From IMG/VR virus record IMGVR_UViG_3300043449_000283, positions 1 through 34,388 of that record: a stretch of 34,388 nucleotides of DNA, one strand, 5' to 3'. The notes under the pieces were generated by a model, which made no database searches, had not been told where the DNA came from, and saw only the letters and a list, made by a program, of their open reading frames with translations. Both the position numbers and the translations under genes were made by a program. Below, one piece after another: positions 14,502 to 21,512 of this stretch (positions are counted from its first letter, which is position 1; every line of letters begins with the position of its first letter). This stretch comes from a virus.

Positions 14502-15728
14502 ATGCAGCTATTCCCCCACCAGCAAGAGGCCAAGCTCTTTTTGCTGTCCAGGCGCAGGGCCATACTGGCCGACCAGCCCCGTGTTGGCAAGACGCTACCC
14601 ACAGCAGCTGCTGCACTTGAAAACCTACCCGCCCTCATAGTTTGCCCAGCAATTGCCAAGACAGTTTGGGAGGCGGCATTTGCCAAACTAGCCCCCAATG
14701 TCTCGGTCCATGTGGTCAATGGAAAGAAGGGCGCTTCAGAGGTAAACAGTGCCGATGTGACCATCATCAACTATGACGTTTTGCAATATGCACAAACGGA
14801 TTTGGACAGATATAACACGCTAGTGCTTGACGAATGCCACAGGATTAAGAATCCAAAAGCCCAAAGGACCAAGGCGGCCATGCTGGCCATGAAAAAGATC
14901 GACCATGTCTATGCGCTCAGTGGCACACCTATTCCAAACCGGCCAATTGAACTGTGGCCCATCTTGCACGGCCTTGGCATTTACAGAGGCGGCTGGTTTG
15001 ACTTTGCAGTGCGCTACGCAAAGATGTGGAACGCGCCATGGGGCCTAGACACCAGTGGGGCATCTAACCTGGTCGAACTCAAAGAACTGATGCTGCCCCA
15101 TGTACTCAGACGCAAAAAAGAAGACATCTTCAAAGACTACAAAGAGCCACAAGTCAGCCTGATCACCTTTGACTTACCCAATGACAAACGGGAGCAAACC
15201 TTTGATGCCGATGCCTTGATGGCAAACCCCAATGCCTTGCTGGCCTTTGAGGGTTTGGCCGAGATCATGCGCGAGGCCGGCATGAAAAAGGTCAAGGCTG
15301 CCAGTGAATTCATCGATGACTTGCTCCAGGCAAACGAGCCAGTGGTGGTCTTTGCGCACCACAAGGATGTGGTGGCCGAGCTGGAAAAATTGCTCATGGT
15401 CCACAAACCCGTAATCGTGGTGGGTGATACATCACGGGCCAAGCGCGACAAGGCCATTGCAGACTTTCAGTCTGGCCAGACCAAATGCATCATTGGCAAC
15501 ATTGCCGCCATGTCTGAAGGTGTGGACCTATCGGCTGCCGACACCATTGTCTTTGTCGAATGCACTTGGTCCACATCAGCACTGGAGCAGGCCAGCAGCC
15601 GAGTTGAAAATATAAACAAATCAGGCATCCCCCCAATCATTTACATATTGACCATCAAAGCCAGCTTGGACCATACAGTCTTGGCCAAGGTTTTAAAGAA
15701 GCTCAATGTGGTCAGTCAGATCATTTAA
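14502..15728 (+). CDS. SNF2-family (SF2) DNA helicase/translocase
   Basis: 408 residues, two RecA-like lobes without accessory domains. Q-like motif PHQQEAKLFLL; motif I DQPRVGKT (24-31); motif II LDECH (D110-H113, DECH instead of DEAH); motif III SGTPIPNRP (140-148); then LRRKKEDIF, typical of SNF2 linkers. The second lobe has VVFAHHKDVV, a motif V region (MSEGVDLSAADTIVF) and motif VI EQASSRVENIN. Motif VI keeps the first arginine but lacks the second found in QAxxRxxR, which is odd for an active ATPase. Small SNF2 proteins are regular members of phage DUF2800/DUF2815 modules; remodelling of replication or recombination intermediates is likely. Confidence 0.88.
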   Translation: MQLFPHQQEAKLFLLSRRRAILADQPRVGKTLPTAAAALENLPALIVCPAIAKTVWEAAFAKLAPNVSVHVVNGKKGASEVNSADVTIINYDVLQYAQTDLDRYNTLVLDECHRIKNPKAQRTKAAMLAMKKIDHVYALSGTPIPNRPIELWPILHGLGIYRGGWFDFAVRYAKMWNAPWGLDTSGASNLVELKELMLPHVLRRKKEDIFKDYKEPQVSLITFDLPNDKREQTFDADALMANPNALLAFEGLAEIMREAGMKKVKAASEFIDDLLQANEPVVVFAHHKDVVAELEKLLMVHKPVIVVGDTSRAKRDKAIADFQSGQTKCIIGNIAAMSEGVDLSAADTIVFVECTWSTSALEQASSRVENINKSGIPPIIYILTIKASLDHTVLAKVLKKLNVVSQII

Positions 15729-15741
15729 CCCAGGAGAAACC

Positions 15742-16749
15742 ATGCAACATGAAACCCGAAAACACGCCCGACTCTCAGCATCCCGCACGGACAGATTCAT
15801 GTCTTGCCCAGGCTCATACAGGCTTGAATCCCTCATGCCTTATGAGCCGGCAGGCGAGGCCGCTGCCATTGGCACAGCGATCCATGAACTGTCTGAGATC
15901 ATTCTGCGCAATGGTGAAATACCAGCCGGAACTGATCCTGACCATGTGGCCATGGCCCAAGGCTATGCAGACTTTGTCAACACTCTGGTCGAAAATCCGC
16001 GCAAAAAGCTGATCGAAGTTAACCTAGATGAAGGTCTCAAATCCTTGCATCCAGCCCTTGGTGGCACTGCTGATGCCATCCTGGTCGATGGCAATCATCT
16101 TCATGTCATTGATCTGAAGACTGGCCGTGTGGCCGTAGATGCCACAGACAACAAGCAGCTGCTGACCTATGCATTGGGAGCCATGCGCCAGCTCAAGGCG
16201 CCAAACACCATCGAATGCACCATGCACATCTACCAGCCGCGAGTCGGCCACAGCAAGTGGACAGTGTCTGGCCTACGTTTAGAGCTGCACGGCAGGCGCT
16301 TGCAGTCGGCAGCCGAGTTGGCACTGACCAGTGATGCACCCACAAACCCAAGCCCCGATGCCTGCCGGTACTGCAAGGCCAAGACCATTTGCCCCAGTAT
16401 GCGTGAGAAGGCCCAAGAGGTCGCTAGAAACGATTTCAAGCCTGATACGACTGTCACCCCTGAGATGTTGGAAGACGCATCACTGGTGGCCGCATGGGCC
16501 GATGCAGTGCAGTCTGCTGCAAAGGCTCAGATCACTGAAGGCAAAGCAATCACTGGCTGGGCCATGCGTGCAGGCCGTAAGACAAAATTTTGGAAGGATG
16601 AGGCGCTGGTCATGGAAGCATTCAAAGACAACTTAAAGGTGTGGGAACTCAAAAGCCCCAGTGCTGTCTTGAAACTTGGTGTCGAGGTGAGCGAAGACCT
16701 TGTCGGTGAGAAGGTGGCTGCACCAAGTCTTGTGAAGGCGAAAGAATAG
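15742..16749 (+). CDS. PD-(D/E)XK nuclease with Fe-S cysteines, DUF2800-like
   Basis: 335 residues from the ATG at 15742 (AGGAG just upstream). The N-terminus LSASRTDRFMSCPGSYRLE is the usual opening of the family. Core motifs are IGTAIHEL, ALGGTADAILVDG and HVIDLKTGR (the D...DxK nuclease residues). Cys22 with Cys208, Cys211 and Cys217 (C-x2-C-x5-C) form the AddB/Cas4-type four-cysteine iron-sulphur arrangement. Probable exonuclease for recombination or DNA processing. Lies between the SNF2 helicase and the primase and pairs with the DUF2815 SSB as in related phages. Confidence 0.88.
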   Translation: MQHETRKHARLSASRTDRFMSCPGSYRLESLMPYEPAGEAAAIGTAIHELSEIILRNGEIPAGTDPDHVAMAQGYADFVNTLVENPRKKLIEVNLDEGLKSLHPALGGTADAILVDGNHLHVIDLKTGRVAVDATDNKQLLTYALGAMRQLKAPNTIECTMHIYQPRVGHSKWTVSGLRLELHGRRLQSAAELALTSDAPTNPSPDACRYCKAKTICPSMREKAQEVARNDFKPDTTVTPEMLEDASLVAAWADAVQSAAKAQITEGKAITGWAMRAGRKTKFWKDEALVMEAFKDNLKVWELKSPSAVLKLGVEVSEDLVGEKVAAPSLVKAKE

Positions 16750-16774
16750 AATTCACATCCCTGCCAAAAGAAAA

Positions 16775-16804
16775 GACCTGATAGCGCGTAAACGCTACCA
16801 GGTC
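16775..16804. promoter_or_regulatory. Stable hairpin upstream of the primase-helicase gene
   Basis: GACCTG (16775-16780) pairs with CAGGTC (16799-16804), and TAGCG (16782-16786) with CGCTA (16793-16797). One A/C mismatch separates the two stems; the loop is CGTAAA. It lies in the 110-bp gap before the primase gene. It is flanked by A-rich sequence on the left and AAAAATC on the right, so it is not a rightward terminator. It could be an RNA processing or translation-control element, or an initiation structure; purpose unknown. Confidence 0.6.
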
Positions 16805-16859
16805 AAAAATCAACTCTCATGGCAACTAACAAATGAAACCCCTAACTAAAGGAATTTCA

Positions 16860-19004
16860 GTGACCACTATAACTGAAACACCCCTGCCAGATACATTCAG
16901 CCAGTCCCAAGCACTGGCCTGCAAGATAGGCACAGTCGCGCCAGATGCAGTCTTCTGCACCTTTGCCCTGCAAGGCTCTAAGAAAATCCCCTACAAGCGA
17001 TCTGGCCAAGGTGTGGCCCGTGATACAGACCCAAGCGATCTCTACAACGCTGAAGACGTTTGGGCCATGGAGCAAGCCCCTCATGGCCAGTATCTTGGCC
17101 TAGTCCAGCAGCGCCCCATCATCAGCGCATCAGGGAACTATTTGGTTTGCCTTGATGTGGACATGAAGCACGCATCAGGACCGACCAATGTGGCCATTCA
17201 GCGCATGGCCAAGTACGTCAAGGCCAACAAGATGCTGACCGAGGTCTCTGTCTCAGGCCGTGGCCGTCATGTGTTCTTATGGGTCTCACCACCCAAAGAA
17301 GCTGACCAGGTGCTGCCCAAGTACAAACTTGGTGGCGGCCAAGAATTAGAAGTATTTGGCCTTCCAAACAGTGCCGGCAAGTCAGTGCTACTCAGTGGCA
17401 ATCAATTGGTCGGTGAATTCCAAGAGGCAGTCGATCTGCATGAGCTGCTGCAAGACTGGGGCATCATTGAGCAGCACCAGCTGCAAGAGCCAAAGCCAAC
17501 TGCACCAGTGGCCACACAATCATTTGACTTCACCCAATTAGGTTCAAGGCTGGATGACAGCGACCTTGATCGTGCCGTCAAGGCTTTACACCATATTAGC
17601 CCAGACTGCGACTATGACCAGTGGATTGAACTGGGCCAAGCGCTGCACACCGAGTTTGGAGAAGCCGGTCTCGGCCCATGGATGACATGGTCCATGGCTG
17701 GCCAGAAGTTTGCCGGCACAAAAGACATTGAAACCCACTGGAAGAGCTTTCACCAGGGCAAAGGTGTGGGGCTTGGCACACTCTTCAAACACGCCAAAGA
17801 CAATGGCTGGGAAGCACCCACCAAACAGACTGAACGCAAGTCAGCGGTGGAAGACTTTGCAGCGGTGATTGGCCAAGCTCAAGCGCTAGTCATCACAGAC
17901 GCACCAGACCCATCATGGCCAGAGCTTGCTTTAGACCTGACAAAGCTCAATCCCATCGATTACTTAATCGAGGGATTTATGGCCCATTCGTTTTTCATCT
18001 TAGCCGGTCAGCCTGGCGTGGGAAAGACCACAGCAGTGCTGTCAATGTGCATGGTCATGGCAGGGTTTTCAGTTGATGGCTGCGAGATTCACGCTAAAAA
18101 GAAACGCAAGTCAATTATCGTGACTGAAGACAGTGACCAGATAATCCGAACTCTTTTTGCATATTCTAAGCATTACAAGATAAATAATCTAAACGACTGG
18201 TTTGTGGTTATTGATGCTAGAAGGTCTAATGTCAAAGATTTATTAAGGCTTGCACATAATATTGAGCGCCACACTGTTAATGGCATAAAGCCATTATTGG
18301 TGCTAGACACGGCCAATGCCACCATGGATATTGATAATGAGAATGACAACTCAGAAGTCGGAGCCTATATTGCCGCTATCAAGCAGACCATATTTGTCCA
18401 GCAAAAAGCCCCAGTCTGTATCCTGACCCATACAAACAAAACAATTTCCCGCCAAGACTCCGATGCCATGGCCCGTGGAGCTTCTGCCTTTACAGGCGAT
18501 GCAACCCTCACAGGCGTGCTTTTCATGGATGAGGATAACCAGCGCTATCTAAAGCTGACAAAGACTCGCTATGAGCCACAGTTCAGAGAGATCAAATTTG
18601 ACTCAATCACATTTCCAGAACTGGTCACTACCAGCAATGGTGATCTGCAAGAGATCATTTGTCGGGTGGCCATTCCAGCCATGTCGTCAGAACAAGACCG
18701 AATGGCCGCCAAGCAATCAATACAAGACAGTGCCAAAGAGCAGCGCATTCAAGACAAGTGCGATGAGGTCTGCATGGTGGTCCAGTCCATCATCAATACA
18801 CAAGGCAACGTCATCATGCGCAGAGGACCAGGCAGGCCAGTTGTGCCAAAAGAACTCCAAAACGCATACCAACTGGATTGGACTGAAATCTTTTCAAGCG
18901 TCAAAGGCTCAGATGCAGGCTATATCCGAAAGCATATTGGCACGGCCATCTTCACCAGATTTGCACCAAACGAGCCACTGTCAGGCTGGGTGAAACTGAC
19001 ATGA
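16860..19004 (+). CDS. Primase-polymerase/helicase fusion
   Basis: 714 residues from the GTG at 16860, which has AAAGGA six bases upstream; an ATG at 16833 would add nine residues but has no ribosome site. First third: archaeo-eukaryotic prim-pol type, with YLVCLDVDMKH (metal-binding D-x-D) and VSVSGRGRHVFLWV. Middle: a PriCT-2-like helical part (VKALHHISPDCDYDQWIELG, then W..GTKDIETHWKSF). Last half: RecA/RepA-like ATPase with Walker A AGQPGVGKTT (near residue 385), Walker B-like PLLVLDTANA and CILTHTNK. It should unwind DNA and lay primers. No DNA polymerase gene is seen in the window, so it may feed the host polymerase. Confidence 0.88.
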   Translation: MTTITETPLPDTFSQSQALACKIGTVAPDAVFCTFALQGSKKIPYKRSGQGVARDTDPSDLYNAEDVWAMEQAPHGQYLGLVQQRPIISASGNYLVCLDVDMKHASGPTNVAIQRMAKYVKANKMLTEVSVSGRGRHVFLWVSPPKEADQVLPKYKLGGGQELEVFGLPNSAGKSVLLSGNQLVGEFQEAVDLHELLQDWGIIEQHQLQEPKPTAPVATQSFDFTQLGSRLDDSDLDRAVKALHHISPDCDYDQWIELGQALHTEFGEAGLGPWMTWSMAGQKFAGTKDIETHWKSFHQGKGVGLGTLFKHAKDNGWEAPTKQTERKSAVEDFAAVIGQAQALVITDAPDPSWPELALDLTKLNPIDYLIEGFMAHSFFILAGQPGVGKTTAVLSMCMVMAGFSVDGCEIHAKKKRKSIIVTEDSDQIIRTLFAYSKHYKINNLNDWFVVIDARRSNVKDLLRLAHNIERHTVNGIKPLLVLDTANATMDIDNENDNSEVGAYIAAIKQTIFVQQKAPVCILTHTNKTISRQDSDAMARGASAFTGDATLTGVLFMDEDNQRYLKLTKTRYEPQFREIKFDSITFPELVTTSNGDLQEIICRVAIPAMSSEQDRMAAKQSIQDSAKEQRIQDKCDEVCMVVQSIINTQGNVIMRRGPGRPVVPKELQNAYQLDWTEIFSSVKGSDAGYIRKHIGTAIFTRFAPNEPLSGWVKLT

Positions 19005-19009
19005 TCAGT

Positions 19010-19292
19010 CTAATGCGGAAAGGCGGAACTAATGCGGAACTAATGCGGAATTCCGTATTAGACAATGGCAGGGATTGTTGGATTAGTGGGGTCTTTAGAC
19101 CCACTTATCCACAGACCAGTCTCGGCTTGGAAGGTACTTCAGTTTCTAATGCGGAAAGGCGGAAAATTCCTTAAGGGCTTTCCGTATTAGAAACGAGCAT
19201 TTGATGGTCCAACACAAAGGAAAGTTATGCACAAGTTATCCACAATTCAAGAAGATGAGCGCGTTTTCTGCCACAACTGCGCTAATGCGGAA
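19010..19292. repeat. Iteron-like array of CTAATGCGGAA with inverted copies
   Basis: Forward copies of the 11-mer CTAATGCGGAA lie at 19010-19020, 19029-19039, 19040-19050 (exact tandem), 19146-19156 and 19282-19292 (inside the next gene). Inverted copies TTCCGTATTAG lie at 19051-19061 and 19180-19190. Copies 19040 and 19051 abut as a 22-bp palindrome. Copies 19146 and 19180 sit in 16-bp arms (19143-19158, 19178-19193). Both inverted copies carry the same change, which becomes a G-U pair in RNA. A further hairpin (19086-19104) adjoins the DnaA box at 19105. Candidate iterons or operator; no assigned protein. Confidence 0.8.
19105..19244 (+). promoter_or_regulatory. DnaA boxes, first cluster
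   Basis: TTATCCACA occurs at 19105-19113 and 19236-19244, and TTATGCACA at 19225-19233, all fitting the DnaA box consensus TTATNCACA. The last two are 2 bp apart and include the start codon region of the next gene. With the 11-mer array they form a candidate replication initiation region directly behind the primase-helicase gene. Confidence 0.55.
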
Positions 19293-19538
19293 ATGGTAGA
19301 GCAGCGCCAGTCGATGCCAGCCGAGCAGATGGAACGACACCGAAAGGTCAATGCAAAACCATTGCAGTGGATGTTTGACCAGGCAAAGATAAAAGGTGGA
19401 TGGGCAACAGTTACATGGTCCGAACATCAATGCAGCCGAACTGGACTGGCCGCATTCCCAACCGATGTCAAACACCGATGCCATTTGTTCCAGACCAAAG
19501 CCTCGGCAGTAGAATCCGAAGAATGGTGGTTGACTTAA
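19227..19538 (+). CDS. Small cysteine/histidine protein, possible zinc binder
   Basis: 103 residues; AAAGGAAA five bases before the ATG supports the start. It contains FCHNCANAEM (C-x2-C), later EHQCSRTG and HRCHLFQ, so four cysteines and nearby histidines could hold one zinc. The rest is polar with many Gln and Lys. Its first codons carry two DnaA boxes and an 11-mer repeat, so coding and cis-acting DNA overlap. It overlaps the VRR-NUC gene by 16 nt. Not recognised as a named family. Confidence 0.65.
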   Translation: MHKLSTIQEDERVFCHNCANAEMVEQRQSMPAEQMERHRKVNAKPLQWMFDQAKIKGGWATVTWSEHQCSRTGLAAFPTDVKHRCHLFQTKASAVESEEWWLT

Positions 19539-19921
19539 AACGCAAACGAAAAAGCATTGAACACATTGACCAAGTCAAAGTGGTCCAACACTTTCGAGCG
19601 TTCTATCCGAACATCATCATTGCAGCAATACCCAATGGAGGCGATAGAACGGCATCAGAGCGCGTTAGATTGCACAGTGAAGGGGTATTGGCAGGGATGC
19701 CAGACCTTTGCGTTTTAGAGCCTAAAAACGGGTTTCATGCGCTATTTGTGGAAATGAAGACCAAGGCCGGTGTGGTTTCAGACAAGCAAAGCGCAGTAGG
19801 TTTGCAGTTAAATGCAAAAGGGTATCGGTCAGTGGTCGCCAGATCAGCTGCCGAAGCAATCAAAACAATTGAGGATTATCTGAATGGCCAAACCAAAGAA
19901 GAGTGCAAACACATTGAGTGA
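19523..19921 (+). CDS. VRR-NUC domain nuclease
   Basis: 132 residues from ATG 19523 (MVVDLKRKRK); the frame is open up to 19400 but that part resembles no family and overlaps the gene before. VRR-NUC signature: AIPNGGDRTASERVRL, then EGVLAGMPDL (catalytic Asp61), HALFVEMKTKAG (Glu77-x-Lys79) and SDKQ with a Gly-Tyr turn (AKGYRSVVARS). Stand-alone phage VRR-NUC proteins are structure-specific nucleases that resolve branched DNA. It overlaps the small terminase gene by 38 nt, which suggests a link to clearing branches before packaging. Confidence 0.88.
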   Translation: MVVDLKRKRKSIEHIDQVKVVQHFRAFYPNIIIAAIPNGGDRTASERVRLHSEGVLAGMPDLCVLEPKNGFHALFVEMKTKAGVVSDKQSAVGLQLNAKGYRSVVARSAAEAIKTIEDYLNGQTKEECKHIE

Positions 19922-20399
19922 ACTTGCCGACAACATTGTCGAGCGCCAGCTCACACTGCGTGACCAAGCTGCAATCGAGCGCAAAGAGATGAGCAGCATC
20001 AATAAGAAAATTCACGCCTTTGGCGGTGAGGCTATGCTCTTTGACCATATCTCACAAGGGAAAACAACCGATTCAGTGATTAAGTCTTTGGACATAAGCA
20101 TTGGCGGTTTCTACAAATGGATAGAAAAAGATGCCAAGCGGGGGGAACTCCTCGCACGCGCACGCACGCGAGGTGGGAGAAGTTTAGCAGAGCAGACGCT
20201 GGAAATAGCAGATAACGCAAGCCCTCAAGAGGCACAGGTGGCCAAGCTGAGAGTGGATACAAGGCGCTGGCTGGCCTCTAAGCAGGCTCCAGATGAGTAT
20301 GGTGACAAGCAGCAGCCACTGGTCAACATCGACCTTGGAAGCATGGCGCTCGATGCCCTGCGTAAGCGAAGCATCGTATCAGTAGACGATTCTGAGTAA
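19884..20399 (+). CDS. terS: Terminase small subunit
   Basis: 171 residues. An N-terminal helical extension is followed by a helix-turn-helix-like part (GKTTDSVIKSLDISIGGFYK, then W). The Sf6-type block follows: RGGRSLAEQTLEIAD, then AKLRVDTRRWLASKQAPDEY with GDK. The subunit binds the packaging site and recruits the large subunit. Unusually it is separated from the large subunit by a non-coding region and five tiny genes (1.1 kb). Overlaps the VRR-NUC gene. Confidence 0.88.
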   Translation: MAKPKKSANTLSELADNIVERQLTLRDQAAIERKEMSSINKKIHAFGGEAMLFDHISQGKTTDSVIKSLDISIGGFYKWIEKDAKRGELLARARTRGGRSLAEQTLEIADNASPQEAQVAKLRVDTRRWLASKQAPDEYGDKQQPLVNIDLGSMALDALRKRSIVSVDDSE

Positions 20400-20459
20400 A
20401 CGAATACCGAAGCATTCAGCTACTTTATACAATGGCCATTATGTTAAGTGGACAAGTCG

Positions 20460-20660
20460 TTATCCACAGAATTAAGTGCATCAAAGTATTACATCGACAG
20501 TTATGCACAGGAATCTGTGGATAAGGTTGGCCAAAATCCGTGGATAACCCAGCGGTGGCCGGCTGGCGGTCGGTGGCCGCGACCCCCCCCTTGGCCGGCT
20601 TTGGCGGGGCGACTGTGGCGGCACTAAACACCTACAAAAAAAATTTTTTAAAAAAATTTT
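20460..20660. other. Candidate replication origin: DnaA boxes plus AT-rich tract
   Basis: The 328-bp stretch 20400-20727 has no gene. It contains TTATCCACA (20460-20468), TTATGCACA (20501-20509), an inverted TTATCCACA (20516-20524) and an inverted one-mismatch copy (20539-20547). A GC-rich segment with repeated GGCCGG and a C8 run (20583-20590) follows. Then comes 25 nt of pure A/T (20636-20660), suitable for unwinding, and a CACAAATTGTG palindrome (20679-20689). Boxes beside an AT-rich element are how bacterial and some phage and plasmid origins are built. It could instead, or also, contain the packaging site recognised by the small terminase just upstream. Confidence 0.55.
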
Positions 20661-20727
20661 GCACTAGTTAACAAACAACACAAATTGTGCAAAAATGTCA
20701 ACTTCATCAACTCACAACTAACACACT

Positions 20728-20892
20728 ATGCAAACGAAGCAAGCGACAGTCACAATTGATGATCAGGAGTGGATAGTCTTAGACACTGATGAGCCTAAAG
20801 AGAACAAGGTGTTTTGCACACTGACGAAGCCAGACAGCACGATTATCTGGCACACATGGGTGAGTATCAACGACATAGTGGGGATTATATGA
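20728..20892 (+). CDS. 54-residue hypothetical protein
   Basis: Hand translation: MQTKQATVTIDDQEWIVLDT and on to a stop at 20890-20892 that forms ATGA with the next start. The pattern of alternating hydrophobic and polar residues suggests a small beta-sheet protein (VTIDDQEWIVLD, KVFCTLTK, STIIWHTWVSI). First gene after the candidate origin. No recognised family; accepted because of its start/stop coupling with the next gene. Confidence 0.5.
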   Translation: MQTKQATVTIDDQEWIVLDTDEPKENKVFCTLTKPDSTIIWHTWVSINDIVGII

Positions 20893-21050
20893 ATATTGAG
20901 CTATTAACTAAAGTCAGGCAGTTATTCAATGTTGATTATGTGCCAAGGAGTACAAATAGACATAATCAGAAACAATATATTAAGGCATTAAGGATATTGG
21001 GGGATAAATGGTTAATACACCAAAACAACCGAATCCAGAGAATCCAGTGA
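20889..21050 (+). CDS. 53-residue hypothetical protein
   Basis: It starts at the ATGA overlap at 20889 (MNIELLTKVRQLFNVDYVPR). Small, basic, mostly helical, with many Asn/Gln/Arg. The frame is open up to 20814 but that would overlap the gene before without a ribosome site. Its 3' end overlaps the following small Cys gene by 43 nt. A/T-richer than the genes around it. Function unknown. Confidence 0.5.
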   Translation: MNIELLTKVRQLFNVDYVPRSTNRHNQKQYIKALRILGDKWLIHQNNRIQRIQ

Positions 21051-21118
21051 ATCGGAATAAATGTCCACCATGCCATGGAAATTGCAATCAGGGCAGAAAC
21101 TGTCCGGCTAGAAAATGA
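21008..21118 (+). CDS. 36-residue cysteine protein ending NCNQGRNCPARK
   Basis: GGGGGATAA precedes the ATG at 21008. The protein has KCPPCHGNCNQGRNCPARK at its end, four cysteines likely binding one metal. The CNQGRxCPAR(K/R) ending is one I recall from short proteins of many enterobacterial and betaproteobacterial phages. Role unknown; a tiny zinc-knuckle type nucleic-acid or protein adaptor is possible. Its stop forms ATGA with the next gene. Confidence 0.6.
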   Translation: MVNTPKQPNPENPVNRNKCPPCHGNCNQGRNCPARK

Positions 21119-21312
21119 AGAGTAATTTTGTAAATAACCATATAAGACTTAACGGCAATGTGCATGGTCATAAGTTAAGACTGTGCAATAAGTGTGAAGA
21201 GATGAAGCCGCCCGAGGGTGGTGTGCAGATGAGTGCAGCGAGGTGGATATGTGCCTCATGCTGGACCGACAGGGAGACTGGAAGGAATCTAAAGCAAGCG
21301 AGGATGAAATGA
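21115..21312 (+). CDS. 65-residue zinc-ribbon-like protein
   Basis: Starts in ATGA with the previous stop and ends in ATGA with the next start. It carries LCNKCEEMKPPEGGVQMSA and then WICASCWTDRE: two C-x2-C pairs about 20 residues apart, a treble-clef or zinc-ribbon spacing. The PPEGGVQ segment between the pairs is, from memory, typical of a small phage family. Probably a DNA- or protein-binding early protein. Confidence 0.65.
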   Translation: MKSNFVNNHIRLNGNVHGHKLRLCNKCEEMKPPEGGVQMSAARWICASCWTDRETGRNLKQARMK

Positions 21313-21512
21313 CTGATTTATTGACAGCGATGCATTTGTCGGTGATGTTGCTGGACCTAAAGATTCGGATGATGGAGGCCATTGATGAGGAGAGGTTTGA
21401 CTTGGCAATGACGTATCACTTGCTGATACTGGTCAGAACTGATGAGCTAGATGCGCATAAGTGGGCGATGAGTCCCAAGGCTTGGGCCATCTATGAGACC
21501 ATTCACCCATGA
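21309..21512 (+). CDS. 67-residue helical hypothetical protein
   Basis: Starts at ATG 21309 inside the ATGA overlap. Methionine- and leucine-rich helices (LLTAMHLSVMLLDLKIRMME, then RFDLAMTYHLLILVRTDELD). Its stop overlaps the large terminase start at 21509-21512. An upstream in-frame ATG at 21243 would overlap the zinc-ribbon gene and lacks support. No family recognised; position suggests a terminase-associated or early accessory protein. Confidence 0.6.
   Translation: MTDLLTAMHLSVMLLDLKIRMMEAIDEERFDLAMTYHLLILVRTDELDAHKWAMSPKAWAIYETIHP

Noticed and set aside
19001-19174. 57-residue frame starting in an ATGA overlap after the primase-helicase
   Set aside because: The start is well placed but the frame is made largely of the 11-mer repeats and ends inside the second hairpin; no family resemblance. 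It could be real but is not supported enough.
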